Source of the DNA: Acidaminococcus fermentans
GTDB lineage: Bacteria; Bacillota_C; Negativicutes; Acidaminococcales; Acidaminococcaceae
Direction of reading: 5' to 3'
Assembly: GCA_004555735.1 (NCBI GenBank)
Contig: SFHH01000068.1
Coordinates: 1 to 9,887, forward strand
Length of the DNA: 9,887 bases
A model generated the notes under the pieces. It had not been told where the DNA came from. It worked only from the letters and a program-made list of their open reading frames with translations, and searched no databases. Within the stretch, counting starts at the first letter, position 1. Each line of letters begins with the position of its first letter. The translations under genes and the position numbers were made by a program. Below, piece by piece: positions 1-6,629 of this stretch.

Positions 1-16
1 GCCCGGAACCCCGGGG

Positions 17-1432
17 CTACCGGAGCATGGAAGGTCCGTTGTATGCCAGAGAAGTCTTCAGCATATGGCGCAGCTCATTCTCGTCTCCCGGTGCCATGAC
101 CACCATGTTGGGCATCAACCGCAGGAAAGAAAGGTCATAGGCCCCATGATGGGTGCTGCCATCGTCTCCCACCAGGCCGGCCCGGTCCAGGCAGAGGGTA
201 AAGGGCAGGTCCTGCATGGCTACATCATGGAGCAGCTGGTCGAAAGCCCGCTGGCTGAAAGTGGAATACAAGGCCACCAATGGATGGTACCCGTTGGCTG
301 CCAGACCAGCGCCCATGGTCACGGCATGCTGTTCCGCGATCCCCACATCGAAGAACCGGTCCGGGTAATATTTGCCGAACACATCCAGCCCGGTTCCTTC
401 CGGCATAGCCGCTGTGATAGCCACTACCTTCCGGTCCTTCTCTCCCAGTTCCACTAACGCATCGCTGAATACTTTGGTGTACGTGGCCGGAGCCTTGGGA
501 TCACTGGATTTCTTCCCGGTGGCGATATCGAAAGGTCCTGTCCCATGGTAGGCATTGGGCCTCTCTTCCGCCGGCTTATACCCTTTTCCCTTGGTGGTAA
601 GCACATGGATGAAGACTGGTTCATTCAACTGCTTGGCCTTTTCAAAGGTTTCCATGAGAGCGGGCAAGTCGTGGCCGTCCACCGGTCCCAGATACTTGAA
701 ACCGAAATCTTCGAAAAGCATCCCGGGCACAAAGAAGTATTTGAAGCTGTCCTTCAGCCGTCCCACTGCCCGGGCCACGCTGCTGCCGATGGAAGGCAGG
801 CTCTTCAGGAACCCTTCCACCTCTGTCTTCACCCGGGAGTACGTAGGATCTGTCCGGAGTTCTGTCAAATAGGACGAAAGGGCTCCTACATTCTTGGAGA
901 TGGACATTTCATTGTCGTTGAGGACCACGATCAGTTTCTTGTGCAGGTCCCCTGCATTGTTCAGTCCCTCCATAGCTTCCCCGCCGGTGAGGGCTCCGTC
1001 TCCGATGACGGCGATCACGTTGTAATCCTCCCCTGCCAGATCCCGGGCACAGGCAATGCCCAAAGCAGCGGAAATGGAGGTGCTGGAATGGCCAGTCCCG
1101 AAGCAGTCATACACACTTTCTGTCCGTTTGGGGAAGCCGCAAAGCCCCCCATACTGACGCAAGGTGGGGAACTGGGCCAGCCGGCCGGTAAGGAGTTTAT
1201 GGACATAGGACTGATGCCCCACATCCCAGACGATTTTATCCCGGGGCATGGAAAACACTTTGTGAAGAGCCACGGTGAGTTCCACCACCCCCAGATTAGG
1301 GGCCAGATGCCCGCCATTCTTACTGGTCACCTGCAGGATTTCCTCCCGGATTTCCTGGCAGAGTTCCGGCAGCTGTTCATTGGGGATTTTCTTCAGGTCT
1401 GACGGGGCATGTATGGTTGGTAAAAGTTTCAT
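17..1432 (-). CDS. dxs: 1-deoxy-D-xylulose-5-phosphate synthase, interrupted by an in-frame TAG
   Basis: Dxs condenses pyruvate and glyceraldehyde 3-phosphate into DXP with thiamine diphosphate, the first step of the cytoplasmic MEP isoprenoid pathway. Visible hallmarks are the N-terminal GGHLAPNLGVVEL (residues 40-52), the cofactor-binding GDGALTGGEAMEGLNNAG (144-161), IAEQHAV with the catalytic Glu near 366, and DRAGLVGDDGSTHHG (416-430). The start ATG at 1432 has a GGAGG about 10 bases upstream, and ispA ends 24 bases before it. The reading frame closes with TAG at 17-19 after 471 residues, whereas family members run to roughly 620-640. The codons beyond the TAG, up to the window edge, read Pro-Arg-Gly-Ser-Gly, so the TAG replaces the Tyr of the family RYPRG motif. 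The third, transketolase C-terminal domain would be lost. Family assignment is certain; whether the stop is a real nonsense mutation or a sequence error cannot be decided here. Confidence 0.95.
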   Translation of the reverse strand: MKLLPTIHAPSDLKKIPNEQLPELCQEIREEILQVTSKNGGHLAPNLGVVELTVALHKVFSMPRDKIVWDVGHQSYVHKLLTGRLAQFPTLRQYGGLCGFPKRTESVYDCFGTGHSSTSISAALGIACARDLAGEDYNVIAVIGDGALTGGEAMEGLNNAGDLHKKLIVVLNDNEMSISKNVGALSSYLTELRTDPTYSRVKTEVEGFLKSLPSIGSSVARAVGRLKDSFKYFFVPGMLFEDFGFKYLGPVDGHDLPALMETFEKAKQLNEPVFIHVLTTKGKGYKPAEERPNAYHGTGPFDIATGKKSSDPKAPATYTKVFSDALVELGEKDRKVVAITAAMPEGTGLDVFGKYYPDRFFDVGIAEQHAVTMGAGLAANGYHPLVALYSTFSQRAFDQLLHDVAMQDLPFTLCLDRAGLVGDDGSTHHGAYDLSFLRLMPNMVVMAPGDENELRHMLKTSLAYNGPSMLR

Positions 1433-1456
1433 AAAAGTCCGTCCTCCCCGTTCGTT

Positions 1457-2332
1457 TCATTTCTTCCGGTTGTACAGATACCGGGTGATTGCAATCAGGG
1501 GTTCCGCCTTTTCACCCAAAGGTGCCAGAGTCTCTTCTGCTTCCTTCAGGGTCTGGGCTGCCATTTCCTTGGCTTTTTCCAGACCGAACAAGGACACATA
1601 CGTGGATTTGTGGAGTTTTTCGTCACTATGGGCCGGTTTGCCCATGACCTTGGCATCCCCTTCCACATCCAGGATGTCATCGGTAATCTGGAAGGCCAGG
1701 CCGAAGAGAGTGGCAAAATGTGTCATGGTCCGGAGGGTGTCCGCATCGGCCCCGCCCAGCATAGCCCCGCCTCGTACAGCTGCCACGAACATGGCGCCGG
1801 TCTTGGCTTCGTGGAGTTTCTTCATCTGTTCCAGGGTCAGCTGCTGGTTTTCCGAAGTGATATCCAGAGCCTGGCCGCCCACCATGCCGGTGGGTCCGGC
1901 ACTCTTGGCCACCAGACGGACCACATCCAGGAGTACCTGGGGATCCACACCCCGCTGTTCCAGCATCACTTCAAAAGCTTGGGTCAGCAGGCCATCCCCG
2001 GCCAAAAGGGCCATGGCATCCCCGAATACCTTGTGGTTGGTGAGCCGGCCCCGGCGGTAATCGTCATTGTCCATGGAAGGCAGGTCGTCATGGATCAAAG
2101 AATAGGTATGGATCATCTCCAAACCAGCTGCCACTGCTACAAAATCAGTCCCGTTGGCCCCCACCGCATCGGCCGCCGCCATGAGCAGGATGGGCCGGAG
2201 CCGCTTGCCCCCGGCTGCCACCGAATACATCATAGCCTGGTCCACGGTGGAAATACTCCCCACTCCCAGCCGTACCTGCAGATATCCATTGACCAAAGCC
2301 CCCCGGCTCCGCAAATAACTTCTCAGTTCCAT
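1457..2332 (-). CDS. ispA: Farnesyl diphosphate synthase (short-chain polyprenyl synthase)
   Basis: The enzyme adds isopentenyl diphosphate to dimethylallyl and geranyl diphosphate to make farnesyl diphosphate, the precursor of undecaprenyl carriers and quinone side chains. The 291-residue protein shows GGKRLRP (41-47), the first Asp-rich motif DDLPSMDNDD (82-91, with D82, D83 and D88 as the magnesium ligands) and the second Asp-rich motif FQITDDILD (214-222). The two extra residues inside the first motif and the Tyr-Ser-Leu-Ile-His before it are typical of bacterial IspA-type farnesyl synthases. Geranylgeranyl output cannot be excluded from sequence alone. The start ATG shares one base with the TAA of xseB (TAATG), indicating translational coupling. 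dxs follows after 24 bases, placing the first and a late step of isoprenoid precursor synthesis side by side. Confidence 0.95.
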   Translation of the reverse strand: MELRSYLRSRGALVNGYLQVRLGVGSISTVDQAMMYSVAAGGKRLRPILLMAAADAVGANGTDFVAVAAGLEMIHTYSLIHDDLPSMDNDDYRRGRLTNHKVFGDAMALLAGDGLLTQAFEVMLEQRGVDPQVLLDVVRLVAKSAGPTGMVGGQALDITSENQQLTLEQMKKLHEAKTGAMFVAAVRGGAMLGGADADTLRTMTHFATLFGLAFQITDDILDVEGDAKVMGKPAHSDEKLHKSTYVSLFGLEKAKEMAAQTLKEAEETLAPLGEKAEPLIAITRYLYNRKK

Positions 2333-2580
2333 TATTCCTTCTCCTCCGGAAACAGGGCCAGGGCAAAATCATCCTGGCTGGTTTCCACGATTTTTTTTAC
2401 GTCCTGCTGGACTTTCTTCAGCTGGGCCGCACAGTTCCGGCTCAGTTCCATGCCTTCTTTATAGAGAGCTACTGTCTGGTCCAGGGAAAGATCCCCGCCC
2501 TCCAGCTGTTCCACAATGGTTTCCAGCCGTTTCAGGCCCTCTTCAAAGGAAACCGTTTCTGCTTTTTTTCTGGGCATCAT
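2332..2580 (-). CDS. xseB: Exodeoxyribonuclease VII small subunit
   Basis: XseB is the small helical subunit that assembles in several copies on XseA to form exonuclease VII, which degrades single-stranded DNA from both ends into acid-soluble oligonucleotides. The 82-residue protein has the family core SFEEGLKRLETIVEQLEGGD (11-30), followed by LSLDQTVALYKEGMEL and a charged helix, at normal family length. The first of two consecutive ATG codons overlaps the xseA TGA as ATGA, and an AAGGAA lies just upstream within xseA. It therefore depends on the same transcript and probably on translational coupling. The gene holds two long A runs on its coding strand, A7 near codons 4-6 and A8 at codons 61-64, unusual against the GC-rich background. 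Confidence 0.95.
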   Translation of the reverse strand: MMPRKKAETVSFEEGLKRLETIVEQLEGGDLSLDQTVALYKEGMELSRNCAAQLKKVQQDVKKIVETSQDDFALALFPEEKE

Positions 2581-3791
2581 TCTATTCCTTCCTTGACCGT
2601 TTTCACCCGGGAAGCCACAACTCCCTGGGCAAAATGGGTCACCAGGGTATCACCAGGGCGCAGGTCCGACAGCTGCCGGACAGCCTGCCCCTGTTCATTT
2701 TCTGTAATGGTATAGCCCCTCTGGAGCACCGCAAATGGATCCAGGGCTCCCAGCTTGGCTGCCAGGAGGTCCAGTTTCTGCTGCCGTTCCTCCAGACGAC
2801 GGCTGCCTGCCTGTTCCAGCTTCTGGCTCAGGCTGTCCAGGGTCTGGCCGGCGTTTTCCCACAGCCGTTCCGGATGGGTGAACACCCATTCTTCCTGGAG
2901 TTTCTCCAGGGCCCGGCTGCTGTCCATGAGTCGGCTCTCCATGGTCCGTTCCAGGCGCCGGACCAGCTTGGCCAGGCTTTCCCGGTCTCCGCTCCGTTCC
3001 GGCACCGCCAGTTCTGCTGCTGCTGATGGGGTAGGAGCCCGGAGATCCGCCGCAAAATCGCTGAGGGTGAAGTCGATTTCATGGCCCACCGCAGAGATCA
3101 CCGGGATCTCTGATGCGGCAATGGCCCGGACCACCCGTTCATCATTGAAGGCCCAGAGATCTTCCATGGATCCGCCGCCCCGGCCTACGATCAGGATATC
3201 CGCCAGTCTGTGCCGATTGAGGAACTGGATGCCATGGACGATTTCCGCTGGAGCTTCCGTCCCCTGGACTTTTACCGGGTACAGCCGCAGCTTCACCGAA
3301 GGATCCCTTCGCCCGGCCACGTTGATGATGTCCCGGACCGCTGCTCCCGCCGGAGAAGTGACGATACCCACCACTTTGGGATAGGCGGGCAGGGGCTTCT
3401 TCCGGCTTTCGTCGAAAAGGCCCTCCCCTGCCAGCTTTTCCTTCAGCTGTTCATAAGCGATCATCAGGTTCCCAGCCCCCAAGGGCATCATCATATCCAC
3501 ATAGAACTGGTAGACCCCGTCCCGTTCATAGAGATCGATCCGGCCCACCCCCAGCACCCGGTCCCCATTCTTAGGAAGCTGTTTCAGGCGCCGGGCTGCT
3601 CCGGCGAACATGACGGCTTTCAACAGAGTCTTGCCGTCCTTCAGGTTAAAATAGCAGTGTCCAGAAGGATACTGGCGGAAGTTGGACACTTCTCCCTGGA
3701 TCTGGAGATTGGCGAACTCCGGTTCCTGCCGGAACAGCCCTTTGACGATCCGGGTCACTTCCGACACCGTGTAGATCTTTCCTGCAATCAT
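2577..3791 (-). CDS. xseA: Exodeoxyribonuclease VII large subunit
   Basis: XseA is the catalytic large subunit of exonuclease VII. The 404-residue product begins MIAGKIYTVSEVTRIVKGLF, the normal family N-terminus. An OB-fold single-strand DNA-binding domain covers about residues 1-105. The catalytic domain includes VGIVTSPAGAAVRDI (141-155), the glycine-rich VGRGGGSMEDLWAFND (202-217) and GHEIDFTLSDFAADLRAPTP (236-255). A coiled-coil segment rich in Arg, Glu and Leu (about 265-365) and a conserved LQRGYTIT-type tail follow. I chose the ATG at 3791 because it starts the family N-terminus and overlaps the TGA of the preceding Kae1-like gene as ATGA. The open frame extends upstream to 4127, but that extension is antisense-like low-complexity Gly/Pro/Arg sequence without homology to the family. 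Confidence 0.95.
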   Translation of the reverse strand: MIAGKIYTVSEVTRIVKGLFRQEPEFANLQIQGEVSNFRQYPSGHCYFNLKDGKTLLKAVMFAGAARRLKQLPKNGDRVLGVGRIDLYERDGVYQFYVDMMMPLGAGNLMIAYEQLKEKLAGEGLFDESRKKPLPAYPKVVGIVTSPAGAAVRDIINVAGRRDPSVKLRLYPVKVQGTEAPAEIVHGIQFLNRHRLADILIVGRGGGSMEDLWAFNDERVVRAIAASEIPVISAVGHEIDFTLSDFAADLRAPTPSAAAELAVPERSGDRESLAKLVRRLERTMESRLMDSSRALEKLQEEWVFTHPERLWENAGQTLDSLSQKLEQAGSRRLEERQQKLDLLAAKLGALDPFAVLQRGYTITENEQGQAVRQLSDLRPGDTLVTHFAQGVVASRVKTVKEGIE

Positions 3792-4747
3792 GGTTCTCCC
3801 TGCCTTTCCCGGAGCACCGCTGCCCAGGCATTGCCTACGGCTCCGTCCACACTGTACCGGGGATCCGGGGCCCACAGGCCGATCTGCCGCCGGGCCAGAT
3901 AGCCTTCCAGCTGCCGGCGGATTTCTCCGTTGGCGCTGACCCCTCCGGCCAGGAGTACTTGGGAAAGGTGCTCTTTTTCGCACACCCAGCCAATGGTCCT
4001 CGCCAGGGCTTTGCCGATGGCCCGTTCCACACCCAGCGCCAGCCCGGCAGGATCCGCTCCCTGCTGAATGGCCCGGAGAGCCTGGCTGCAAGGGCCGGAC
4101 AGGGACAGTTCCCCGGCCTGGCTCCACACCTTCAGAGGATAGGCTTCCGAAGCGGTGTCTGCCAGTTTTTCCAAGGGAGCCCCTGCCGGAAACGGCAAAC
4201 CCAGGGCCACTCCCACCCGGTCGATGAACTGGCCGGCGTGGAGATCGATGCTGGTACCCCGGGGTTCCAGGGCAAAAGTGCCTTCCGGCTGCCGCTCACA
4301 AAGGAGCAGATCCGTGGTACCTCCGGAAATATGGACCAAAAGGAACCGGTCCGGAGCCGTTTTCCCCACGGACCAAAGACCGGCAAACATATGATTATGC
4401 TGATGGGTGAATCGGTGGACCGGCACATCCAGCAGTTTCCCCAGGCTCCGGGCCATCCCCAGCCCAACCAAAAAGGCAGGCATGTAGGATTCTTCCCGGG
4501 GCCGTGGTTTGGCACTGACCCCGATGGCTTTTACCCGCACCCCGGACAGGTCCAGAGCTTCCAGCAGATCCGGCAGGTTCCGGGTATGCTGGAACACCAT
4601 TTCCGACTGAGCCAGCCCCCGCCGTCCCGATTTCACAACAAGGAGACGGCGCTGATCAGCCAGGAGCTTTCCCTCCCGGTCCATCAAAGCCGCCGAAGTG
4701 GTATAACAGCTGGTATCCAGCCCCAGCACCACTTCTTCAGCGGCCAT
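3788..4747 (-). CDS. Kae1/TsaD-like ATPase-fold protein (TsaD paralogue, old name O-sialoglycoprotein endopeptidase-like)
   Basis: This 319-residue protein belongs to the ASKHA-fold Kae1/TsaD family. True TsaD makes the tRNA t6A modification with TsaB and TsaE. Seen here are the phosphate-1 motif LGLDTSCYTTSAAL (8-21), a metal-type HQHNH (115-119, keeping His-x3-His), the second phosphate loop VHISGGTTDLLL (138-149), DRVGVALGLPFPAG (176-189), and LAGGVSANGEIRRQL (266-280). The C-terminal YSVDGAVGNAWAA (298-310) keeps one Asp but differs from the CTDNAAM motif of canonical TsaD, and the second phosphate motif reads SGGTTD rather than SGGHT. I therefore infer a divergent paralogue, with canonical TsaD encoded elsewhere. 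It overlaps nusB by 11 bases and xseA by 4 bases, sitting where Bacillus has folD. Its function is unknown; a t6A role is possible but unproven. Confidence 0.85.
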   Translation of the reverse strand: MAAEEVVLGLDTSCYTTSAALMDREGKLLADQRRLLVVKSGRRGLAQSEMVFQHTRNLPDLLEALDLSGVRVKAIGVSAKPRPREESYMPAFLVGLGMARSLGKLLDVPVHRFTHQHNHMFAGLWSVGKTAPDRFLLVHISGGTTDLLLCERQPEGTFALEPRGTSIDLHAGQFIDRVGVALGLPFPAGAPLEKLADTASEAYPLKVWSQAGELSLSGPCSQALRAIQQGADPAGLALGVERAIGKALARTIGWVCEKEHLSQVLLAGGVSANGEIRRQLEGYLARRQIGLWAPDPRYSVDGAVGNAWAAVLRERQGEP

Positions 4748-5156
4748 GTTTCTTCACCAGGCTCCCCAAAAGGCCGTTGATAAAAGCGGGAGAATCATCT
4801 CCCCCATAGATTTTCCCCAGTTCCACAGCCTCATTGATGGCTACTGCCGGAGGCACCGGTTCCGGACTGCAGAACATTTCCCAGGCGGCGATCCGCAGCA
4901 GGTTCCGGTCGATTCCGTTCATCCGCTGGAGGGTCCATTTGGCGTCCAGGCCGTCCAGTTCCCCATCCAGTTCCGCCAGATGCTCCCGGACCCCGTTCAC
5001 CAGATCCAGGGCATATGCCAGGTCCTTTTTCCGGGCATCTTGGATATCCTCTTCTTCCGCCATGGTTCGGACGGTTCCTTCCGGAGACTGTTCCGGAGAA
5101 AATTCCAGGGCAAACAAGCTTCTCAATGCAATGGTACGTGCTTCTCTTCTACTCAT
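4737..5156 (-). CDS. nusB: Transcription antitermination factor NusB
   Basis: NusB binds the boxA RNA element together with S10 (NusE) and helps RNA polymerase read through rRNA operons. The 139-residue all-helical protein starts MSRREARTIALRSLFALEFS, the family N-terminus with its Arg-rich RNA-binding helix. It contains the C-terminal signature MNGIDRNLLRIAAWEM and VPPAVAINEAVELGKIYG-type segments, followed by FINGLLGSL. The start at 5156 has an AAAGGAG at 5169-5175, 12 bases upstream, which is a longish spacing. The gene ends 11 bases inside the next gene. Its position after the Asp23 group and before exonuclease VII is the usual Firmicutes arrangement. Confidence 0.93.
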   Translation of the reverse strand: MSRREARTIALRSLFALEFSPEQSPEGTVRTMAEEEDIQDARKKDLAYALDLVNGVREHLAELDGELDGLDAKWTLQRMNGIDRNLLRIAAWEMFCSPEPVPPAVAINEAVELGKIYGGDDSPAFINGLLGSLVKKHGR

Positions 5157-5173
5157 AGGGTTCTTGAACTCCT

Positions 5174-5398
5174 TTATTTATGATACGGAGGCAGCAGGTT
5201 GTCCAGCAGATCCACCAGATCTTCCCCTGCATCCATTTTATAGCCGATATAGAATCCCAGGCCGATACAGAACAGCAGGAACACCGTCCGGAAAAAGCCC
5301 AGGATCAGGAACAGGATGCCCACTACCAGGCCCACCGAGGCGCCAATGATCCGCCACCGGCTGGTTTCAAACAATTTGCGCAAAATTTCCTGCCACAT
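5174..5398 (-). CDS. DUF2273 small integral membrane protein
   Basis: A 74-residue protein with two predicted membrane helices (about 17-35 and 37-53) separated by a short Phe-Arg turn, followed by YIGYKMDAGEDLVDLLDNLLP. This matches the DUF2273 family, which is regularly encoded between asp23/amaP-type genes and nusB in Firmicutes. The molecular role is unknown; by context it probably belongs to the membrane-bound Asp23-AmaP assembly. A GGAGG lies just upstream of the ATG at 5398, inside the 14-base gap after amaP, and nusB follows after 17 bases. The N-terminal MWQEILRKLFETSRWR is amphipathic and basic, so it likely sits on the cytoplasmic face. Confidence 0.85.
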   Translation of the reverse strand: MWQEILRKLFETSRWRIIGASVGLVVGILFLILGFFRTVFLLFCIGLGFYIGYKMDAGEDLVDLLDNLLPPYHK

Positions 5399-5412
5399 GG
5401 TCCATCCTCCAT

Positions 5413-5934
5413 CTATTCCTTCGCCTTGATATGCTTAAAATAGACTGCCACATCGGCTACATCCACGCCGATGACATTCATGATGTTTTTTTTCACCGTC
5501 CGTTTCACCTCGTCGGTAGTATCTGGGATATTGATCCCCGGTTCGATGGAAGCGTTGATCCGGACACTGAGCTGGTTCTCCTTCAAGAGCTTCACCCGGC
5601 ATTTGGAGCCGAATACCCCATACACATCATTGGTGAAACCGGAAATGTAATCTTCCATGGCCCGCTGGCTCACATGGATCTTCCCATCCCGCTCATTCTC
5701 AAAGGTCAGGTCGTTGCTGCCGCCCCGGCTCCAGCTGGCAAACAGCAGCCGAAGGCTCACCAGCAGGATGACCGCCCCGCCGATGGTATATTCCCAGCGT
5801 CCGGGCACCCGGGCAGCAAATTCTGTCAGGTCGTGGACAGGGATCAGATTGATGCTGACGATGATGATGAGCACCGCCACCGCTGCCATGATGAGGGTAT
5901 ACAGGGTCAAGATGATCCGATCGAATATGCTCAT
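5413..5934 (-). CDS. amaP: Alkaline shock response membrane anchor protein AmaP
   Basis: AmaP tethers Asp23 to the cytoplasmic membrane in Staphylococcus; here it directly follows an asp23-type gene with an ATGA overlap. The 173-residue protein has two membrane helices (about 8-30 and 49-68) and then a cytoplasmic domain (80-170) with an Asp23-like fold pattern: KIHVSQRAMEDYISGF, an alternating strand segment near 111-131, INIPD, and VKKNIMNVIGVDVADVAVYF. Length and topology fit the family. It ends with TAG at 5413-5415, which is followed by the Shine-Dalgarno of the next gene. TAG is therefore used here as an ordinary stop codon, which matters for interpreting the TAG in dxs. Confidence 0.85.
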   Translation of the reverse strand: MSIFDRIILTLYTLIMAAVAVLIIIVSINLIPVHDLTEFAARVPGRWEYTIGGAVILLVSLRLLFASWSRGGSNDLTFENERDGKIHVSQRAMEDYISGFTNDVYGVFGSKCRVKLLKENQLSVRINASIEPGINIPDTTDEVKRTVKKNIMNVIGVDVADVAVYFKHIKAKE

Positions 5935-6524
5935 GGTTCCACCCCCGCAGTCTCCTGGCCTCTGGGATCAGGTTCCTGGGCAGGTCCCGTTCCAGATTCC
6001 GTTTTTCCTTCTTCCGGCGGTTCCGGACGGTTTTCCCCGGCGGCAGTCCCTTCCGGCAGTGCCGGGCTCCCGGCCGGTTCTTCCTCCCATTTCTTCATCA
6101 GTTCATCCGTATCGTCTTTCTCTGCAAAGGCCTTTTCTTTTTTCTTCTTCACGCCTTCCACATGGATGTCCACCCCGGTGACTTCGTAGCCAGTCATGTT
6201 CTCCACGGCTTCCTTGACCTTTTCCTGGAGCTTGATGGCCACATCCGGAATGTTGAACCCGTAGGTAATGATCACATGGACCTCCACCCGCACCGTATGG
6301 CCTTCCGTATAGACCTTGATGCCCTTGGAGAAATTCTGTTTGCCCAGCATGTCCGTGAGCCCTTCCCGGATGCCCCCGCTCATGCCGTAGACCCCGTTCA
6401 CCTCCGAAGCAGCCAGCCCCGCCACAATGCTCAGGACTTCGTCGGCCACCTTGATGGCTCCCATATCGTCCGTGTCCGGACTGTTTTCCAACTGCGCCTG
6501 CTGTTTTACTTCTTCGTCGTTCAT
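5931..6524 (-). CDS. Asp23/Gls24 family envelope stress response protein
   Basis: First gene of the long operon. Asp23/Gls24 proteins are abundant soluble proteins that polymerise at the membrane through AmaP and respond to envelope or alkaline stress. From the ATG at 6524 the product has 197 residues. The Asp23 domain spans about 22-125, with IKVADEVLSIVAGLAASEVNG (about 24-44, shortened use here only as landmark), VRVEVHVIITYGFNIPDVA (78-96) and TGYEVTGVDIHVEGV (111-125). A Lys-rich stretch at 126-131 and an acidic, Pro/Gly/Glu-rich tail (about 148-197) that looks disordered follow; this tail is longer than in short family members. An ATG ten codons further upstream (6554) is in frame, but only the 6524 start has a strong Shine-Dalgarno, and the promoter -10 sits immediately before 6554. 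Confidence 0.9.
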   Translation of the reverse strand: MNDEEVKQQAQLENSPDTDDMGAIKVADEVLSIVAGLAASEVNGVYGMSGGIREGLTDMLGKQNFSKGIKVYTEGHTVRVEVHVIITYGFNIPDVAIKLQEKVKEAVENMTGYEVTGVDIHVEGVKKKKEKAFAEKDDTDELMKKWEEEPAGSPALPEGTAAGENRPEPPEEGKTESGTGPAQEPDPRGQETAGVEP

Positions 6525-6530
6525 AGGCTT

Positions 6531-6536
6531 CTCCTC
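6531..6536 (-). promoter_or_regulatory. Ribosome binding site deciding the asp23-type start
   Basis: On the minus strand this reads GAGGAG and lies 6 bases before the ATG at 6524. The alternative upstream ATG at 6554 is preceded only by AT-rich sequence without any purine-rich motif. The site therefore favours the shorter protein. Confidence 0.8.
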
Positions 6537-6566
6537 AAACGCAAGTTTATTCATTTTAATTATTTT

Positions 6567-6575
6567 ATTATACCA
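6567..6575 (-). promoter_or_regulatory. Extended -10 promoter of the asp23-to-dxs operon
   Basis: The minus strand reads TGGTATAAT, a perfect TGnTATAAT extended -10 element for the housekeeping sigma factor. No good -35 hexamer is seen 16-18 bases upstream, which extended -10 promoters tolerate. Transcription would begin around 6560, giving a leader of about 35 bases before the ATG at 6524 and serving the whole downstream gene block, since no terminator is evident between genes. An alternative sigma factor driving stress induction cannot be excluded. Confidence 0.7.
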
Positions 6576-6613
6576 TATCCCGGGGAATGTGGGTAGGGAG
6601 CGAGTCAGGGGGA

Positions 6614-6629
6614 TTAAGTGGTTAAGTGG
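6614..6629. repeat. Tandem 8-base repeat TTAAGTGG x2
   Basis: Two perfect adjacent copies of TTAAGTGG occur in the intergenic region, followed directly by a further GTGGTCAGGT unit that is repeated on the far side of the neighbouring hairpin. No coding or terminator function is apparent. Confidence 0.7.

Noticed and set aside
1..19. Reassignment of TAG to an amino acid throughout the organism
   Set aside because: amaP ends with TAG at the expected family length, and readthrough there would run out of frame through the next gene. TAG therefore appears to be a normal stop.
545..1402. Plus-strand open frame of 285 codons opposite dxs
   Set aside because: It lies entirely antisense to the strongly conserved dxs, has no family-like motifs, and its His/Gln/Gly/Pro-rich composition is typical of antisense frames in GC-rich genes.
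3792..4127. Upstream extension of xseA to 4127
   Set aside because: The extra 112 residues are antisense-like Gly/Pro/Arg-rich sequence overlapping the Kae1-like gene. The family N-terminus begins at the ATG at 3791.
6525..6554. Upstream ATG (6554) for the asp23-type gene
   Set aside because: No ribosome binding site precedes it and it sits close to the -10 element. The ATG at 6524 has GAGGAG at a 6-base spacing.
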